DNA of 28,986 nt from CAZSRL01 sp964609615 (GTDB lineage: Bacteria > Bacillota_I > Bacilli_A > RF39 > UBA660). The notes under the pieces are model-generated. The model saw nothing but the letters and a program-made list of their open reading frames with translations. It was not told the origin of the DNA and made no database searches. This document shows positions 14,786 to 22,981 of the stretch, piece by piece. The DNA lies in contig CAZSRL010000011.1 of the NCBI GenBank assembly GCA_964609615.1, forward strand, positions 1 through 28,986. Reading direction: 5' to 3'. Numbering within the stretch: the first letter of the stretch is position 1; each line of letters opens with the position of its first letter. Position numbers and translations under genes: made by a program.

Positions 14786-15264
14786 TGTATATGAGTAATT
14801 TAAATGATTTTATAGTAAAAGTATTTACTCCAGATAATATTATGATATTATTAGTTATATTTTTATTTATTTTAGCAATTATAGTGGCTTGTTTAATCGC
14901 AGCTAGTGTTAGAGAAAATAAGAATATACTTAAAGATGATAAATTAAAAATAGAAAATAATACTATAGAAGAAGATTTAATAAAAAAAATAGAACCTAAA
15001 CAAAATATTGAAAAGATAGTAAAATATGAAAAAGAGCAAGAACAAAAAGCAATAATATCATATGATGAATTATTAAAGGGTGCTTCTAAATTACAAGTAG
15101 ATTATGAAGAAGATGAACAAATCGCAGATATTATTATTCAAAAAGTCGCAGTTAAAGAAAAAGAAGAACCTACTATTAATAATTATAAAACAAATGATAA
15201 TAGTTCATATAATGAAGAAGAAACATTTTTAAAAACATTAAAAGAATTTAGGGCTGATTTATAG
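14785..15264 (+). CDS. Single-pass membrane protein of unknown function, about 159 aa
   Basis: Not recognised. One hydrophobic segment near the N-terminus (about residues 20-43) is followed by a highly charged Lys/Glu/Asp-rich cytoplasmic tail. The start may be the GTG at 14782, ATG at 14785 or ATG at 14791; all overlap or abut the rsmE stop, implying coupling. It is followed 21 nt later by mtaB. No domain can be assigned. Confidence 0.65.
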   Translation: MYMSNLNDFIVKVFTPDNIMILLVIFLFILAIIVACLIAASVRENKNILKDDKLKIENNTIEEDLIKKIEPKQNIEKIVKYEKEQEQKAIISYDELLKGASKLQVDYEEDEQIADIIIQKVAVKEKEEPTINNYKTNDNSSYNEEETFLKTLKEFRADL

Positions 15265-15285
15265 CCTTTTTTAATAGGAGAAATT

Positions 15286-16560
15286 ATGAAAGTATGTATA
15301 AAAACACTAGGATGTAAAGTTAACACATATGAAAGTGAATATATGACAGAATTATTTAAAATAAATAATTATGAAATAGTAAAAGATAACGCAGATATAT
15401 ATGTTGTTAATACATGTACAGTTACTAATCAAAGTGATAGTAAAAGTAAAAAAATAATAAGAAGAATTAGAAGAGAAAATCCAAATTCAGTTTTAATAGT
15501 AACTGGATGTTTTAGTGAGTATTTAAAAGATGAAATAAGTAGTGTTATAGATGCTGATATTATTATAGGTAATAAAGATAAATCAAAGATTATAATGTAT
15601 TTAGAAGAGTTTTTAAAAAGCAGAAAACAAATAATAAAGTTTTATGAAGATAAAAAAATATTTGAAGATATGGAAATAAAAGAATTTGCTTCTAAAACAA
15701 GAGCGTTTGTTAAAATTGAGGATGGTTGTGAAAACTTTTGTAGTTATTGCATAATTCCTTATGTTAGGGGACCAGTTAGAAGTAAAGAACCAAATAAAGT
15801 AATAAATGAAATAAAACAACTAGTAAAAAATTCTCATAAAGAAGTAGTACTTACCGGTATACACACAGGGCATTACGGAAGTGATAAAGATAATTATAAT
15901 TTTGCTATGCTTTTAAGAGAAATAGAAAAAATAAATAATTTATATTCTTTGAGAATAAGTTCAATAGAAATAACTGAATTAACGGATGAAATATTAAGTA
16001 TTTTTAAAAGTTCTAATATTTTAGCTAATCATTTTCATATACCACTACAAAGTGGATGTGATAAGACATTAAAAGATATGAATAGAAAATATGATACTTT
16101 ATATTTTGAAAACATAATTAATAAAATTAGAGCTATTAATAAAGATGTTTCTATAACTACAGATGTTATAGTAGGTTTCCCAGGAGAAACTGAAGAAGAT
16201 TTTAATAATACATATGAATTTTGTAAAAAAATAAGTTTTTCTAAAATACATGTTTTTCCATATTCAGAAAGAAGAGGAACAGCATCTTCTTTTATGGATG
16301 ATAAAGTAAATCCAAAAGTAATAAAGAAAAGAGCAAAAAAACTTATTGACTTATCAGACAAATTAGAAAAAGCTTACTATAATAAGTTTCTAAATACTGA
16401 GGTGAATGTATTAATAGAAGAAAAGAAAGAAGACTATTATATAGGTCATACATCTAATTATTTAAAGGTATTTATTAAAGATAAAACTGGTTTAAATGAA
16501 ATAAAGAAAGTTAAAATAGCAAATATTTCTAATAATATTTATGGTGAAATCATAGAATAA
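15286..16560 (+). CDS. mtaB: tRNA t6A37 methylthiotransferase MtaB, 424 aa
   Basis: A radical-SAM enzyme converting t6A37 to ms2t6A in tRNAs reading ANN codons. The N-terminal methylthiotransferase domain carries the [4Fe-4S] ligands Cys10 (KTLGCKVN), Cys44 and Cys75. The radical-SAM triad CENFCSYC is Cys148, Cys152 and Cys155. A C-terminal TRAM-like region follows. Motifs and length match MtaB rather than MiaB or RimO. AGGAG precedes the ATG. Confidence 0.95.
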   Translation: MKVCIKTLGCKVNTYESEYMTELFKINNYEIVKDNADIYVVNTCTVTNQSDSKSKKIIRRIRRENPNSVLIVTGCFSEYLKDEISSVIDADIIIGNKDKSKIIMYLEEFLKSRKQIIKFYEDKKIFEDMEIKEFASKTRAFVKIEDGCENFCSYCIIPYVRGPVRSKEPNKVINEIKQLVKNSHKEVVLTGIHTGHYGSDKDNYNFAMLLREIEKINNLYSLRISSIEITELTDEILSIFKSSNILANHFHIPLQSGCDKTLKDMNRKYDTLYFENIINKIRAINKDVSITTDVIVGFPGETEEDFNNTYEFCKKISFSKIHVFPYSERRGTASSFMDDKVNPKVIKKRAKKLIDLSDKLEKAYYNKFLNTEVNVLIEEKKEDYYIGHTSNYLKVFIKDKTGLNEIKKVKIANISNNIYGEIIE

Positions 16561-16567
16561 AGTAATA

Positions 16568-16602
16568 AAAATAGTGAAATTTTTATAAAAATTTACTATT
16601 TT
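16568..16602 (+). terminator. Long AT-rich hairpin after mtaB
   Basis: AAAATAGT plus AAATTTTT pair with AAAAATTT plus ACTATTTT, with one bulged G and a very small loop. A clear T-run does not follow directly, so this is a probable terminator or a stabilising end. Confidence 0.5.
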
Positions 16603-16604
16603 AC

Positions 16605-16632
16605 TTGCTTTTTACCTTATTTCGTGTAAAAT
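16605..16632 (+). promoter_or_regulatory. Promoter of hup
   Basis: TTGCTT (16605-16610), 16-nt spacer, TAAAAT (16627-16632). The leader contains a small hairpin, TAAGCA with TGCTTA (16641-16659), before the strong AGGAGGT ribosome site. Confidence 0.6.
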
Positions 16633-16684
16633 TATAAATGTAAGCATAGTATGTGCTTAAAATAGAAATTAGGAGGTAATGTAA

Positions 16685-16954
16685 ATGAAAGCTCAATTAG
16701 TAGAATATGTAGCTGCAAAAACTGGACTTACAAAGGCTGACGCTGGAAGAGCATTAGATGCTGTATTAGAAGGGATTGTAGACGGACTAAAGAAAGATGG
16801 AAAAGTTGCTTTAGTTGGTTTCGGAACATTCTCAGCTAAAAGAAGAGCAGCTCGTAATGGAATTAACCCATTAACTAAAGAACCTATGAGTATTCCTGCT
16901 AAAACAGTTGCAACTTTTAAAGCTGGAAGCAAATTAAAAGATGCTTTAAACTAA
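16685..16954 (+). CDS. hup: DNA-binding protein HU, 89 aa
   Basis: A nucleoid-associated, dimeric DNA-bending protein. The helical base and beta-arms are clear: VALVGFGTFSAKRRAARNG, then the intercalating-proline segment INPLT, and the C-terminal TVATFKAGSKLKDALN. Length is typical. Base composition is richer in G+C than its neighbours, as expected for a highly expressed gene with biased codon use. It has its own promoter and terminator. Confidence 0.97.
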   Translation: MKAQLVEYVAAKTGLTKADAGRALDAVLEGIVDGLKKDGKVALVGFGTFSAKRRAARNGINPLTKEPMSIPAKTVATFKAGSKLKDALN

Positions 16955-16975
16955 AAAGCCTTTGGCTTTTTTTTT
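16953..16975 (+). terminator. Intrinsic terminator after hup
   Basis: AAAAAGCC-TTT-GGCTTTTT followed by further T, starting at the stop codon. Confidence 0.88.
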
Positions 16976-16991
16976 GGCTTTCATATAAATT

Positions 16992-18080
16992 ATGGATAAG
17001 AAAATAATAGATATATTAACTCATATAGAAGAAAAAGGATTTAATGCTTATATAGTAGGTGGTTTTGTAAGGGACAATTTACTTGGTAAACATTCTTTTG
17101 ATGTTGATATTTGTACAAATGCATTACCTAAAGATATTTTTGACATACTAGAAAATATAAATGTAGTTGAAGAATATGGTGCTGTTAAATTAAAGGTTGA
17201 TAAGTATAATATTGATATAACTACATTTAGAAAGAAAAGCAAGTATAAAAATGGTGTTCCTGTTGGAATAGAATATGTTAATGATTTAAAATCTGATTTA
17301 AAAAGAAGGGATTTTACTATTAATACAATATGTCTTGATAAAGACTTTAACATATATGATTATGAGGGTGGTTTAAAGGATATGAGAGCCAAACTTATAA
17401 AGACTGTAGGAAAAGCAGAGGATAGGTTTAAAGAAGACCCTACACGTATATTAAGAGCTCTTAGGTTTATGATTACATTAGGATTTAAATTAGATGATGA
17501 AATAGAAGAGTATATAATAAATAATAAAGATGAATTACCTAAAATTAGTATTACAAAGAAAAAAGATGAAATTAGTAAAATATTATTATCAAATAATATT
17601 TATGATTTTATAAAGTTTATAAAGAAAAGAGATCTAGAAAAATACTTAGGTATTAAATTTAATAAAATAAAAAGAACAAATAACTTAGTAGGGATGTGGG
17701 CTCAAGTTGAATTACTAGAAGATTTAAACTTTACTAAAGTACAAACTGAACAAATAAATTCAATAAAAAAGCTTGTACAAAAAGGAAGTATAGATAAATA
17801 TGATATATATAAATATGGTAATTTTATAACTACAACCGCAGGAACCATATTAAACAAAAATGTTAGAAAACTTAATAAAATATTTGATTCTCTTCCAATA
17901 AAAGAAGTAAAAGATATAAATATTAGTGCTGAAGAAATATGTGAAATATTAAAAATAACCCCTTCTAAAGAATTAGGTGATATAATAAAAGTATTAGAAA
18001 AGGAAATAATTGACTTTAAATTACAAAATAAATATGATTTAATAGTTAAAAGACTTTATAAATTGAAGGAGGAACTATGA
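16992..18080 (+). CDS. cca: CCA tRNA nucleotidyltransferase, 362 aa
   Basis: Adds or repairs the 3' CCA end of tRNAs. The class II polymerase head has the active-site block IVGGFVRDNLLGKHSFDVDI, with Asp37 and Asp39 as metal ligands. The second block is RRDFTIN, followed by EDPTRILRALRF and a helical C-terminal domain. Length is near the usual 390-400 aa. No clear ribosome site precedes the ATG, and the hup terminator is only about 17 nt upstream. Its stop overlaps the dnaD-like gene start (ATGA). Confidence 0.93.
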   Translation: MDKKIIDILTHIEEKGFNAYIVGGFVRDNLLGKHSFDVDICTNALPKDIFDILENINVVEEYGAVKLKVDKYNIDITTFRKKSKYKNGVPVGIEYVNDLKSDLKRRDFTINTICLDKDFNIYDYEGGLKDMRAKLIKTVGKAEDRFKEDPTRILRALRFMITLGFKLDDEIEEYIINNKDELPKISITKKKDEISKILLSNNIYDFIKFIKKRDLEKYLGIKFNKIKRTNNLVGMWAQVELLEDLNFTKVQTEQINSIKKLVQKGSIDKYDIYKYGNFITTTAGTILNKNVRKLNKIFDSLPIKEVKDINISAEEICEILKITPSKELGDIIKVLEKEIIDFKLQNKYDLIVKRLYKLKEEL

Positions 18081-18679
18081 AAGATTTAAAAGATGCTTTA
18101 AAAGCTAAAGATTTTGTTATTAAACCAATTGTATTTACAAGTGTAGATAAATTTAAATTAAATATTAATGAATTTTTACTTATTATATATTTTATTAATG
18201 TTAAACAAGAATTAGATTTAGAAGATATTAAAAGATATTTTAAAATAGAAGAAAGTAATATATTAAATGCTTTTAATTCTTTATTAGAAAAGAAGTTAAT
18301 AGAAACAAAAGTTAATAAAACTAAAAATGGAATAGAAGAAAAAATATCTTTAGATATTTTTTATGATAAACTACTTTTAGAAGATAATAAAGATAATAAA
18401 GATAATAAAGATAATAAAGATAATAAAGAAAGTGATATATATTCTGTATTTGAAAATGAATATGGTAGAACTTTAAGTAATACAGAATATGAAACAATAA
18501 CTGCTTGGTTAGAAAAAGGTTATAATGAAGAAGATATTATTAAGGTGTTAAAAGAATCTGTATTAAATGGTATTACTAATTTAAGATATATTGATAAAGT
18601 TCTTTTTGAAAATAATAAAAAAGATAATAAAGAATATAAACCTTTATTTGATTATAATTGGTTAGATGAAAATGAATAG
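18077..18679 (+). CDS. dnaD: DnaD-domain replication initiation protein, 200 aa
   Basis: A primosome protein that helps load the helicase at origins and restart sites. The N-terminal winged-helix part covers about 1-95. A linker of five Asp-Asn-Lys repeats follows (about 103-117). The C-terminal DnaD/DnaB2 domain is VFENEYGRTLSNTEYETITAWLEKGYNEEDIIKVLKES..., closing with the characteristic YNW. It lies between cca and nth with overlaps on both sides, and dnaD-nth order is as in Bacillus. Confidence 0.88.
   Translation: MKDLKDALKAKDFVIKPIVFTSVDKFKLNINEFLLIIYFINVKQELDLEDIKRYFKIEESNILNAFNSLLEKKLIETKVNKTKNGIEEKISLDIFYDKLLLEDNKDNKDNKDNKDNKESDIYSVFENEYGRTLSNTEYETITAWLEKGYNEEDIIKVLKESVLNGITNLRYIDKVLFENNKKDNKEYKPLFDYNWLDENE
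18383..18427 (+). repeat. Five tandem 9-bp repeats (GATAATAAA) in dnaD
   Basis: Five exact copies of GATAATAAA encode Asp-Asn-Lys five times in the linker between the two DnaD domains. The unit is a multiple of three, so copy-number slippage would lengthen or shorten the linker without breaking the frame. Confidence 0.97.
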
Positions 18680-19277
18680 TGATGATGTTTTTAATGTTTT
18701 AAATAGTTATTATCCCGCATCTAAAGTAGAATTAAATTATAATAATGACTATGAGTTATTACTTTCTACTATGCTTAGTGCTCAAACAACTGATAAGAGG
18801 GTTAATGATGTAACTAAAGATTTGTATTTAGAATATAATTCATTAGATAAATTAAATGCTCTATCAGAAGAAAAAATAGCATCTATTATAAAACCCTTAG
18901 GTTTTTATAAAACTAAGGCTAAAAACTTTAAAAACATAGTTAAAAGCTTAAAAGAAATTAATAAAGTCCCAAACGATAGAGAATATTTAGAAAGTTTACC
19001 CGGAGTAGGTAGAAAAACAACAAATGTAGTTTTAGCACAGCTTTATAATGAACCCTGCATAGCAGTTGATACACATGTATATAGAATTTCTAAAAGACTA
19101 GGTATAACAAATGATAATGATGATGTTTTAACTACTGAGAAGAAGTTAGAAAAGTATTTTAATAAAGAATATCATAATAGATTAAATAGTTTAATTGTTT
19201 TATTTGGTAGATATAGATGTAAAGCAAAAAATCCATTATGTGATGATTGTAAATTAAAAACTATTTGCAAATATTAA
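18666..19277 (+). CDS. nth: Endonuclease III, 203 aa
   Basis: A base-excision glycosylase/AP lyase for oxidised pyrimidines. The helix-hairpin-helix LPGVGRKTTNVV carries catalytic Lys117; Asp135 lies in VDTHVYRI. The [4Fe-4S] loop ligands are Cys185, Cys192, Cys195 and Cys201 in the expected C-x6-C-x2-C-x5-C spacing. The start may be ATG 18666 or 18672, both inside the end of dnaD, indicating translational coupling. Confidence 0.96.
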   Translation: MKMNSDDVFNVLNSYYPASKVELNYNNDYELLLSTMLSAQTTDKRVNDVTKDLYLEYNSLDKLNALSEEKIASIIKPLGFYKTKAKNFKNIVKSLKEINKVPNDREYLESLPGVGRKTTNVVLAQLYNEPCIAVDTHVYRISKRLGITNDNDDVLTTEKKLEKYFNKEYHNRLNSLIVLFGRYRCKAKNPLCDDCKLKTICKY

Positions 19278-19301
19278 AAGAGTTCATAGAACTCTTTTTA
19301 A
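19276..19301. terminator. Bidirectional intrinsic terminator between nth and PBP1A
   Basis: AAAAGAGTTC (19276-19285) pairs with GAACTCTTTT (19289-19298), flanked by T-runs on both strands. It serves the convergent nth and PBP1A transcripts. Confidence 0.8.
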
Positions 19302-19319
19302 TTTGATTATTAATTAATC

Positions 19320-22082
19320 TTATCTTACAGTAAGATTAATATTAGCATTATAATCACTTGATAAATAAGATTGGTTATTATATTTTAATGTATAACTAAT
19401 TGTGTAATTACCGGCAGTTGAACTTGCTACTGAAGATGAAACTACATTATTATTAGAATCATATATATTATTAATTGTAACTGTATAATCAGTTGAATTA
19501 ATAGTTGATCCATCAACGCTAAATCTAATATCACTAGGGGATAAAGTAATACTACTTCCCTTGGTTATTTGTTTTGTATTACCACTCATGCTTATAGAGG
19601 CTGATTCAAGAGATTTTTCAACACCACTACTTTGATTAGTTTTAAATTTATTATAAGCAGTTTTAACAACTACAGATGTAGTACCAGTTGGAATATTAAA
19701 TGAATATGTTGTATTTGTTGTAAATCCAACTTTTTTCAATTCTCCATTAACTTTTACATATATATCATATCCAAACTCACCCATAGTGTTTTTATTATAA
19801 GAAATACGTTTATTAAAATACTTTGTAGCATATTTTCCATAACCAGTACTAAAGTAAGACTTTAACCAAGTTGTATCTGCGAAGTCAGGAGTAGCAACTT
19901 TTGTCCAAGAAATATTTGCTTTAGTTCCACTTTTACTTACATTTAAACTAGTTGTGTTTTTAAGTGTTGCAAATCTTTCAGATGTACCTTCAGGTTCAGT
20001 ACCTTTAATAAATAAGAATGTTCCTTTTAGTTTACTTGGAGTATTAGCACTTGGTCTTAAAGCAGGTATTGTTTCAAGCTCAACACTTACTGAACTAATA
20101 CCACTTGGTTTTGTAAATGTACCACCTGATTCGGTTACTCCTTTAGTAAGTAATCTTTGAATAATATTTCTTTGATATGTTGCTGATGACATTGTTAAAT
20201 AATAATCACTTGATAATTTATCATATCCATACCAAAATGCTACTGCATATTTAGGAGAGTAATAAGATACCCAACTAGATTGTATTGTACTTGATGGTAC
20301 TTTATATTTTTTTAGTGCTTCAGTTTCATAAGAACTAGTACCTGTTTTAGTTGCTACTTGTGATGAAGATGAGTTATTTTTAGTAGCAGATCTTAATATA
20401 TCTGTTATTAAATATGCTGTTTGAGCACTAAACGCTTTTGTTTTCTTTTTACTAGGAGTTACTTCCTTACCATTTTCTCTATAAACTATTTTAGTATAAG
20501 TATATGGTTTATTATAATATCCTCCATTTGAAAATGCTGAGTATGCCGCTGCTAATTCTTGTGGAGATGCTCCGGTAAATGCTCCGATTGAGTGAGCAGA
20601 GTGAAGTTCATCATCTTCTCCAAATTCAGCTCTTATACCTAAAGCTTTAACAATTTTTACTTTACATTCATTACTTGTTTTTTGGAATGCTTGTAATGCA
20701 CAAGTATTTCTAGATTCTGCAAGTGCAGATTTCATAGTCATAAATCCTTGATATCCACCATCCCAGTTTTTAATTGTAGTATTACCATAACTTGTTGGAT
20801 CATCAAAGAATGGAGTATAAGTAGACCATTTTTCACATTCAATACCAGGCGCATAATCAAATATAGGTTTAGCAGTACTTCCTGGGTGTTTATTAGTCAT
20901 TGTAGAGTAGTTAAAACTTAATTCCTTAGTTTTATTTCTTCCAGCTCCAACTGCTGTTACAGCTCCTGTTTGTGTATCTATAACACTAATACCTAATTGT
21001 ATCTTTTTATCAACAAATTTATATGTTTTTCCATTTTCAATATCATTAACAGCATTTTGTTGACTTCTATTCATAGTTGTATATATTTGCATTGATGTAT
21101 TATATGGGTTATTACCAGTTTTCTTTATAACATCTTCTACAACTGTATCAATAAATCCTTGATATTTATTTAAATTTTTAGAATTATCACTTGAATTATC
21201 AGCCAATATACTTTTAATATTAATACTTTGAGCAGCATCACGTTCTTCATCTGTTATGTAACCATGTCTTACCATTAATGATAAAACTTGATCTCTTCTT
21301 TCTTGTGCATTTTCTGGATATACATATGGATCATATGAACCAGGTGCTTGGAATAAACCAGCAATTGTTGCTGCTTCAACTAAAGATAAATCTCTAGCAC
21401 TTTTTCCAAAGAATATTTGACTTGCTTGTTCCACACCATATGCTCCACTTCCTAAATAAGGAGCATTAACATAAAACTCTATAATTTCTTCTTTAGTGTA
21501 GTTTGGTTCAACTTTAAATATAGACATATATATATCAGTAAATTTTCTTACAATACCAGCTATACCAGAAGATGTAGTAGAAGTAAAACTATTTTTTACT
21601 ACTTGCATGGTAAGAGTAGAAGCACCACCAGCACTAGAATTACCAAGTAATTGTCCTCCAGAAGCTTTAATAAATCTTGCTAAATCAAAACCATTATGTT
21701 GAAAATATCTAGAGTCTTCAGTCGCAACAATAGCGTCAACTAAAACTTCAGGTAATTCATCATATTCTAACTTTTCACGTTTTTCACTACCAATAGACGC
21801 AAATTGGTTTCCTTTATTATCATATAACAAAGTAGCTTCTTTCTTATATAATTTACCTGGATCAAATTTAGGAGCACTAAACACTATATAAAAGAAAAAC
21901 AATATCATTAATGCAAACATAATTAATAAAAATAATGCTATGCCTGTTAAAATATAATATTTCTTACTTTTCTTTTTCTTTTCCCTATTATAATATTCTT
22001 TAGCTCTTCTAGTTCCACTTTTTACTCCCTCTTTAGCACTACTAACTCTTTGTTTTATTTTAATTGTGTCAAAATCTCTCAT
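19320..22082 (-). CDS. ponA: Class A penicillin-binding protein (PBP1A-like), 920 aa
   Basis: A bifunctional peptidoglycan glycosyltransferase and transpeptidase. The N-terminus is cytoplasmic and basic, with one membrane anchor (about 43-68). The GT51 domain has catalytic Glu122 in EDSRYFQHNGFD and GGASTLTMQVVKN. The transpeptidase domain has S402TAK, S457RN and K579TG. A long C-terminal extension (about 690-920), rich in Ser/Thr/Asn, looks like FN3/Ig-type modules. Its start overlaps the recU stop by one base, with AGGAGGG inside recU. The recU-ponA pair is as in Bacillus. The protein implies a walled cell. Confidence 0.95.
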   Translation of the reverse strand: MRDFDTIKIKQRVSSAKEGVKSGTRRAKEYYNREKKKKSKKYYILTGIALFLLIMFALMILFFFYIVFSAPKFDPGKLYKKEATLLYDNKGNQFASIGSEKREKLEYDELPEVLVDAIVATEDSRYFQHNGFDLARFIKASGGQLLGNSSAGGASTLTMQVVKNSFTSTTSSGIAGIVRKFTDIYMSIFKVEPNYTKEEIIEFYVNAPYLGSGAYGVEQASQIFFGKSARDLSLVEAATIAGLFQAPGSYDPYVYPENAQERRDQVLSLMVRHGYITDEERDAAQSINIKSILADNSSDNSKNLNKYQGFIDTVVEDVIKKTGNNPYNTSMQIYTTMNRSQQNAVNDIENGKTYKFVDKKIQLGISVIDTQTGAVTAVGAGRNKTKELSFNYSTMTNKHPGSTAKPIFDYAPGIECEKWSTYTPFFDDPTSYGNTTIKNWDGGYQGFMTMKSALAESRNTCALQAFQKTSNECKVKIVKALGIRAEFGEDDELHSAHSIGAFTGASPQELAAAYSAFSNGGYYNKPYTYTKIVYRENGKEVTPSKKKTKAFSAQTAYLITDILRSATKNNSSSSQVATKTGTSSYETEALKKYKVPSSTIQSSWVSYYSPKYAVAFWYGYDKLSSDYYLTMSSATYQRNIIQRLLTKGVTESGGTFTKPSGISSVSVELETIPALRPSANTPSKLKGTFLFIKGTEPEGTSERFATLKNTTSLNVSKSGTKANISWTKVATPDFADTTWLKSYFSTGYGKYATKYFNKRISYNKNTMGEFGYDIYVKVNGELKKVGFTTNTTYSFNIPTGTTSVVVKTAYNKFKTNQSSGVEKSLESASISMSGNTKQITKGSSITLSPSDIRFSVDGSTINSTDYTVTINNIYDSNNNVVSSSVASSTAGNYTISYTLKYNNQSYLSSDYNANINLTVR

Positions 22083-22624
22083 TATTTTCCCTCCTCAAAG
22101 TAACATTTATTTATTACTTCTATATAATCTATTCTAGGATTAAATTTTTCTTTTATTAAATAACCATTTTCTTTTATATATTCATATGGAATACTTTTTC
22201 TATCTGAACAATTAATATATTCTAATAAATCTTCTCCCTTTAATAAAATAAAAATATTATTCATAAATATTATTAAAAAAGATATACCTCCATGATTAAT
22301 AATATTTTTAATATGATTTAATTGATGTGTTTTTATATTAGATAGAGGAAAAGATGTTTTACTTTTACATTCTTTAGCATCAAATTCAATATATTTTCCT
22401 TTATATATACCTACATAATCTAATGTAGATAATTCTTTAAATACAGCCTTTTTAATAACAGTGCTTTTTCTATTAGGATAATCAACATCTAATACTTTAA
22501 TTGGTGTAGGTTTTTTATAGATAAGTGCTATGTCTTTATTTAAATAATATGTATTAGTATTATTTATAATATTTTCAAGCCACATACCTCTATTTTTATA
22601 TGTATTGTTATTTGTTATTTTCAA
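22082..22624 (-). CDS. recU: Holliday junction resolvase RecU, 180 aa
   Basis: A Mg-dependent resolvase of four-way junctions in Firmicutes. Family features are NRGMWLENIIN at the N-terminus and the nuclease core YVGIYKGKYIEFDAKECKSKTSFPL, with the Asp/Glu-x-Lys acidic cluster, followed by HQLNHIKNIINHGGISFLII. The start codon is TTG at 22624, supported by AAGGTGG five bases upstream; there is no better ATG. It is translationally coupled to the downstream PBP gene. A TATAAT-type -10 lies at 22643-22648, but its -35 is poor. Confidence 0.9.
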   Translation of the reverse strand: MKITNNNTYKNRGMWLENIINNTNTYYLNKDIALIYKKPTPIKVLDVDYPNRKSTVIKKAVFKELSTLDYVGIYKGKYIEFDAKECKSKTSFPLSNIKTHQLNHIKNIINHGGISFLIIFMNNIFILLKGEDLLEYINCSDRKSIPYEYIKENGYLIKEKFNPRIDYIEVINKCYFEEGK

Positions 22625-22826
22625 TTAAACCACCTTATAAAAATTATACAATATAATAGAAAAAAAAACTAGTAATAAAAAACTAGAGTAAATTTACTTT
22701 ACAATGTACTATAATTATAATAATTTTATTTAATTAAAAATATGTTTTTTTAAAGAGTAAAAAAAGTTGTAAATTAAAAATGTAAAGTTATGAAAACTAA
22801 TATAATTTTATTTATTTAACGATTAA

Positions 22827-22840
22827 TTAACAATTGTTAA
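22827..22840. promoter_or_regulatory. Perfect palindrome upstream of nrdD (candidate operator)
   Basis: TTAACAATTGTTAA is a perfect 14-bp palindrome about 95 bp upstream of the nrdD -35. Its 10-bp core AACAATTGTT also occurs in the palindrome upstream of recA (28575-28588). The binding protein is unknown. Confidence 0.45.
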
Positions 22841-22935
22841 ACTAAAACAACCATATAATGTTTTTTTTAACAAAAAATTACAAAATACAAAAAAACTATT
22901 TGTTAAAAAACATAAAAAAAGACAAAAAAAAACAT

Positions 22936-22964
22936 TTGCTTTTTTAAATATATGTACTTATACT
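22936..22964 (+). promoter_or_regulatory. Promoter of nrdDG
   Basis: TTGCTT (22936-22941), 17-nt spacer, TATACT (22959-22964). AAAGAGGT precedes the start codon. The -35 is the same TTGCTT seen for hup and the 540-aa gene. Confidence 0.65.
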
Positions 22965-22981
22965 TAAAATAGAAAGAGGTA

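Larger units (their letters stand above)
22625..22981. other. AT-rich divergent control region between recU and nrdD
   Basis: 357 bp without a gene, very A/T-rich with long A and T runs. It holds the recU -10 (minus strand, 22643-22648), a 14-bp palindrome (22827-22840) and the nrdD promoter (22936-22964). I looked for NrdR boxes and did not find a convincing pair. No RNA gene is apparent. Confidence 0.7.

Noticed and set aside
16693..16932. 79-aa ORF antisense to hup
   Set aside because: It mirrors the GC-richer hup coding sequence, with no ribosome site or family resemblance.
18383..18427. CRISPR-like short repeats
   Set aside because: Contiguous 9-bp units with no spacers, in frame inside dnaD; a coding microsatellite.
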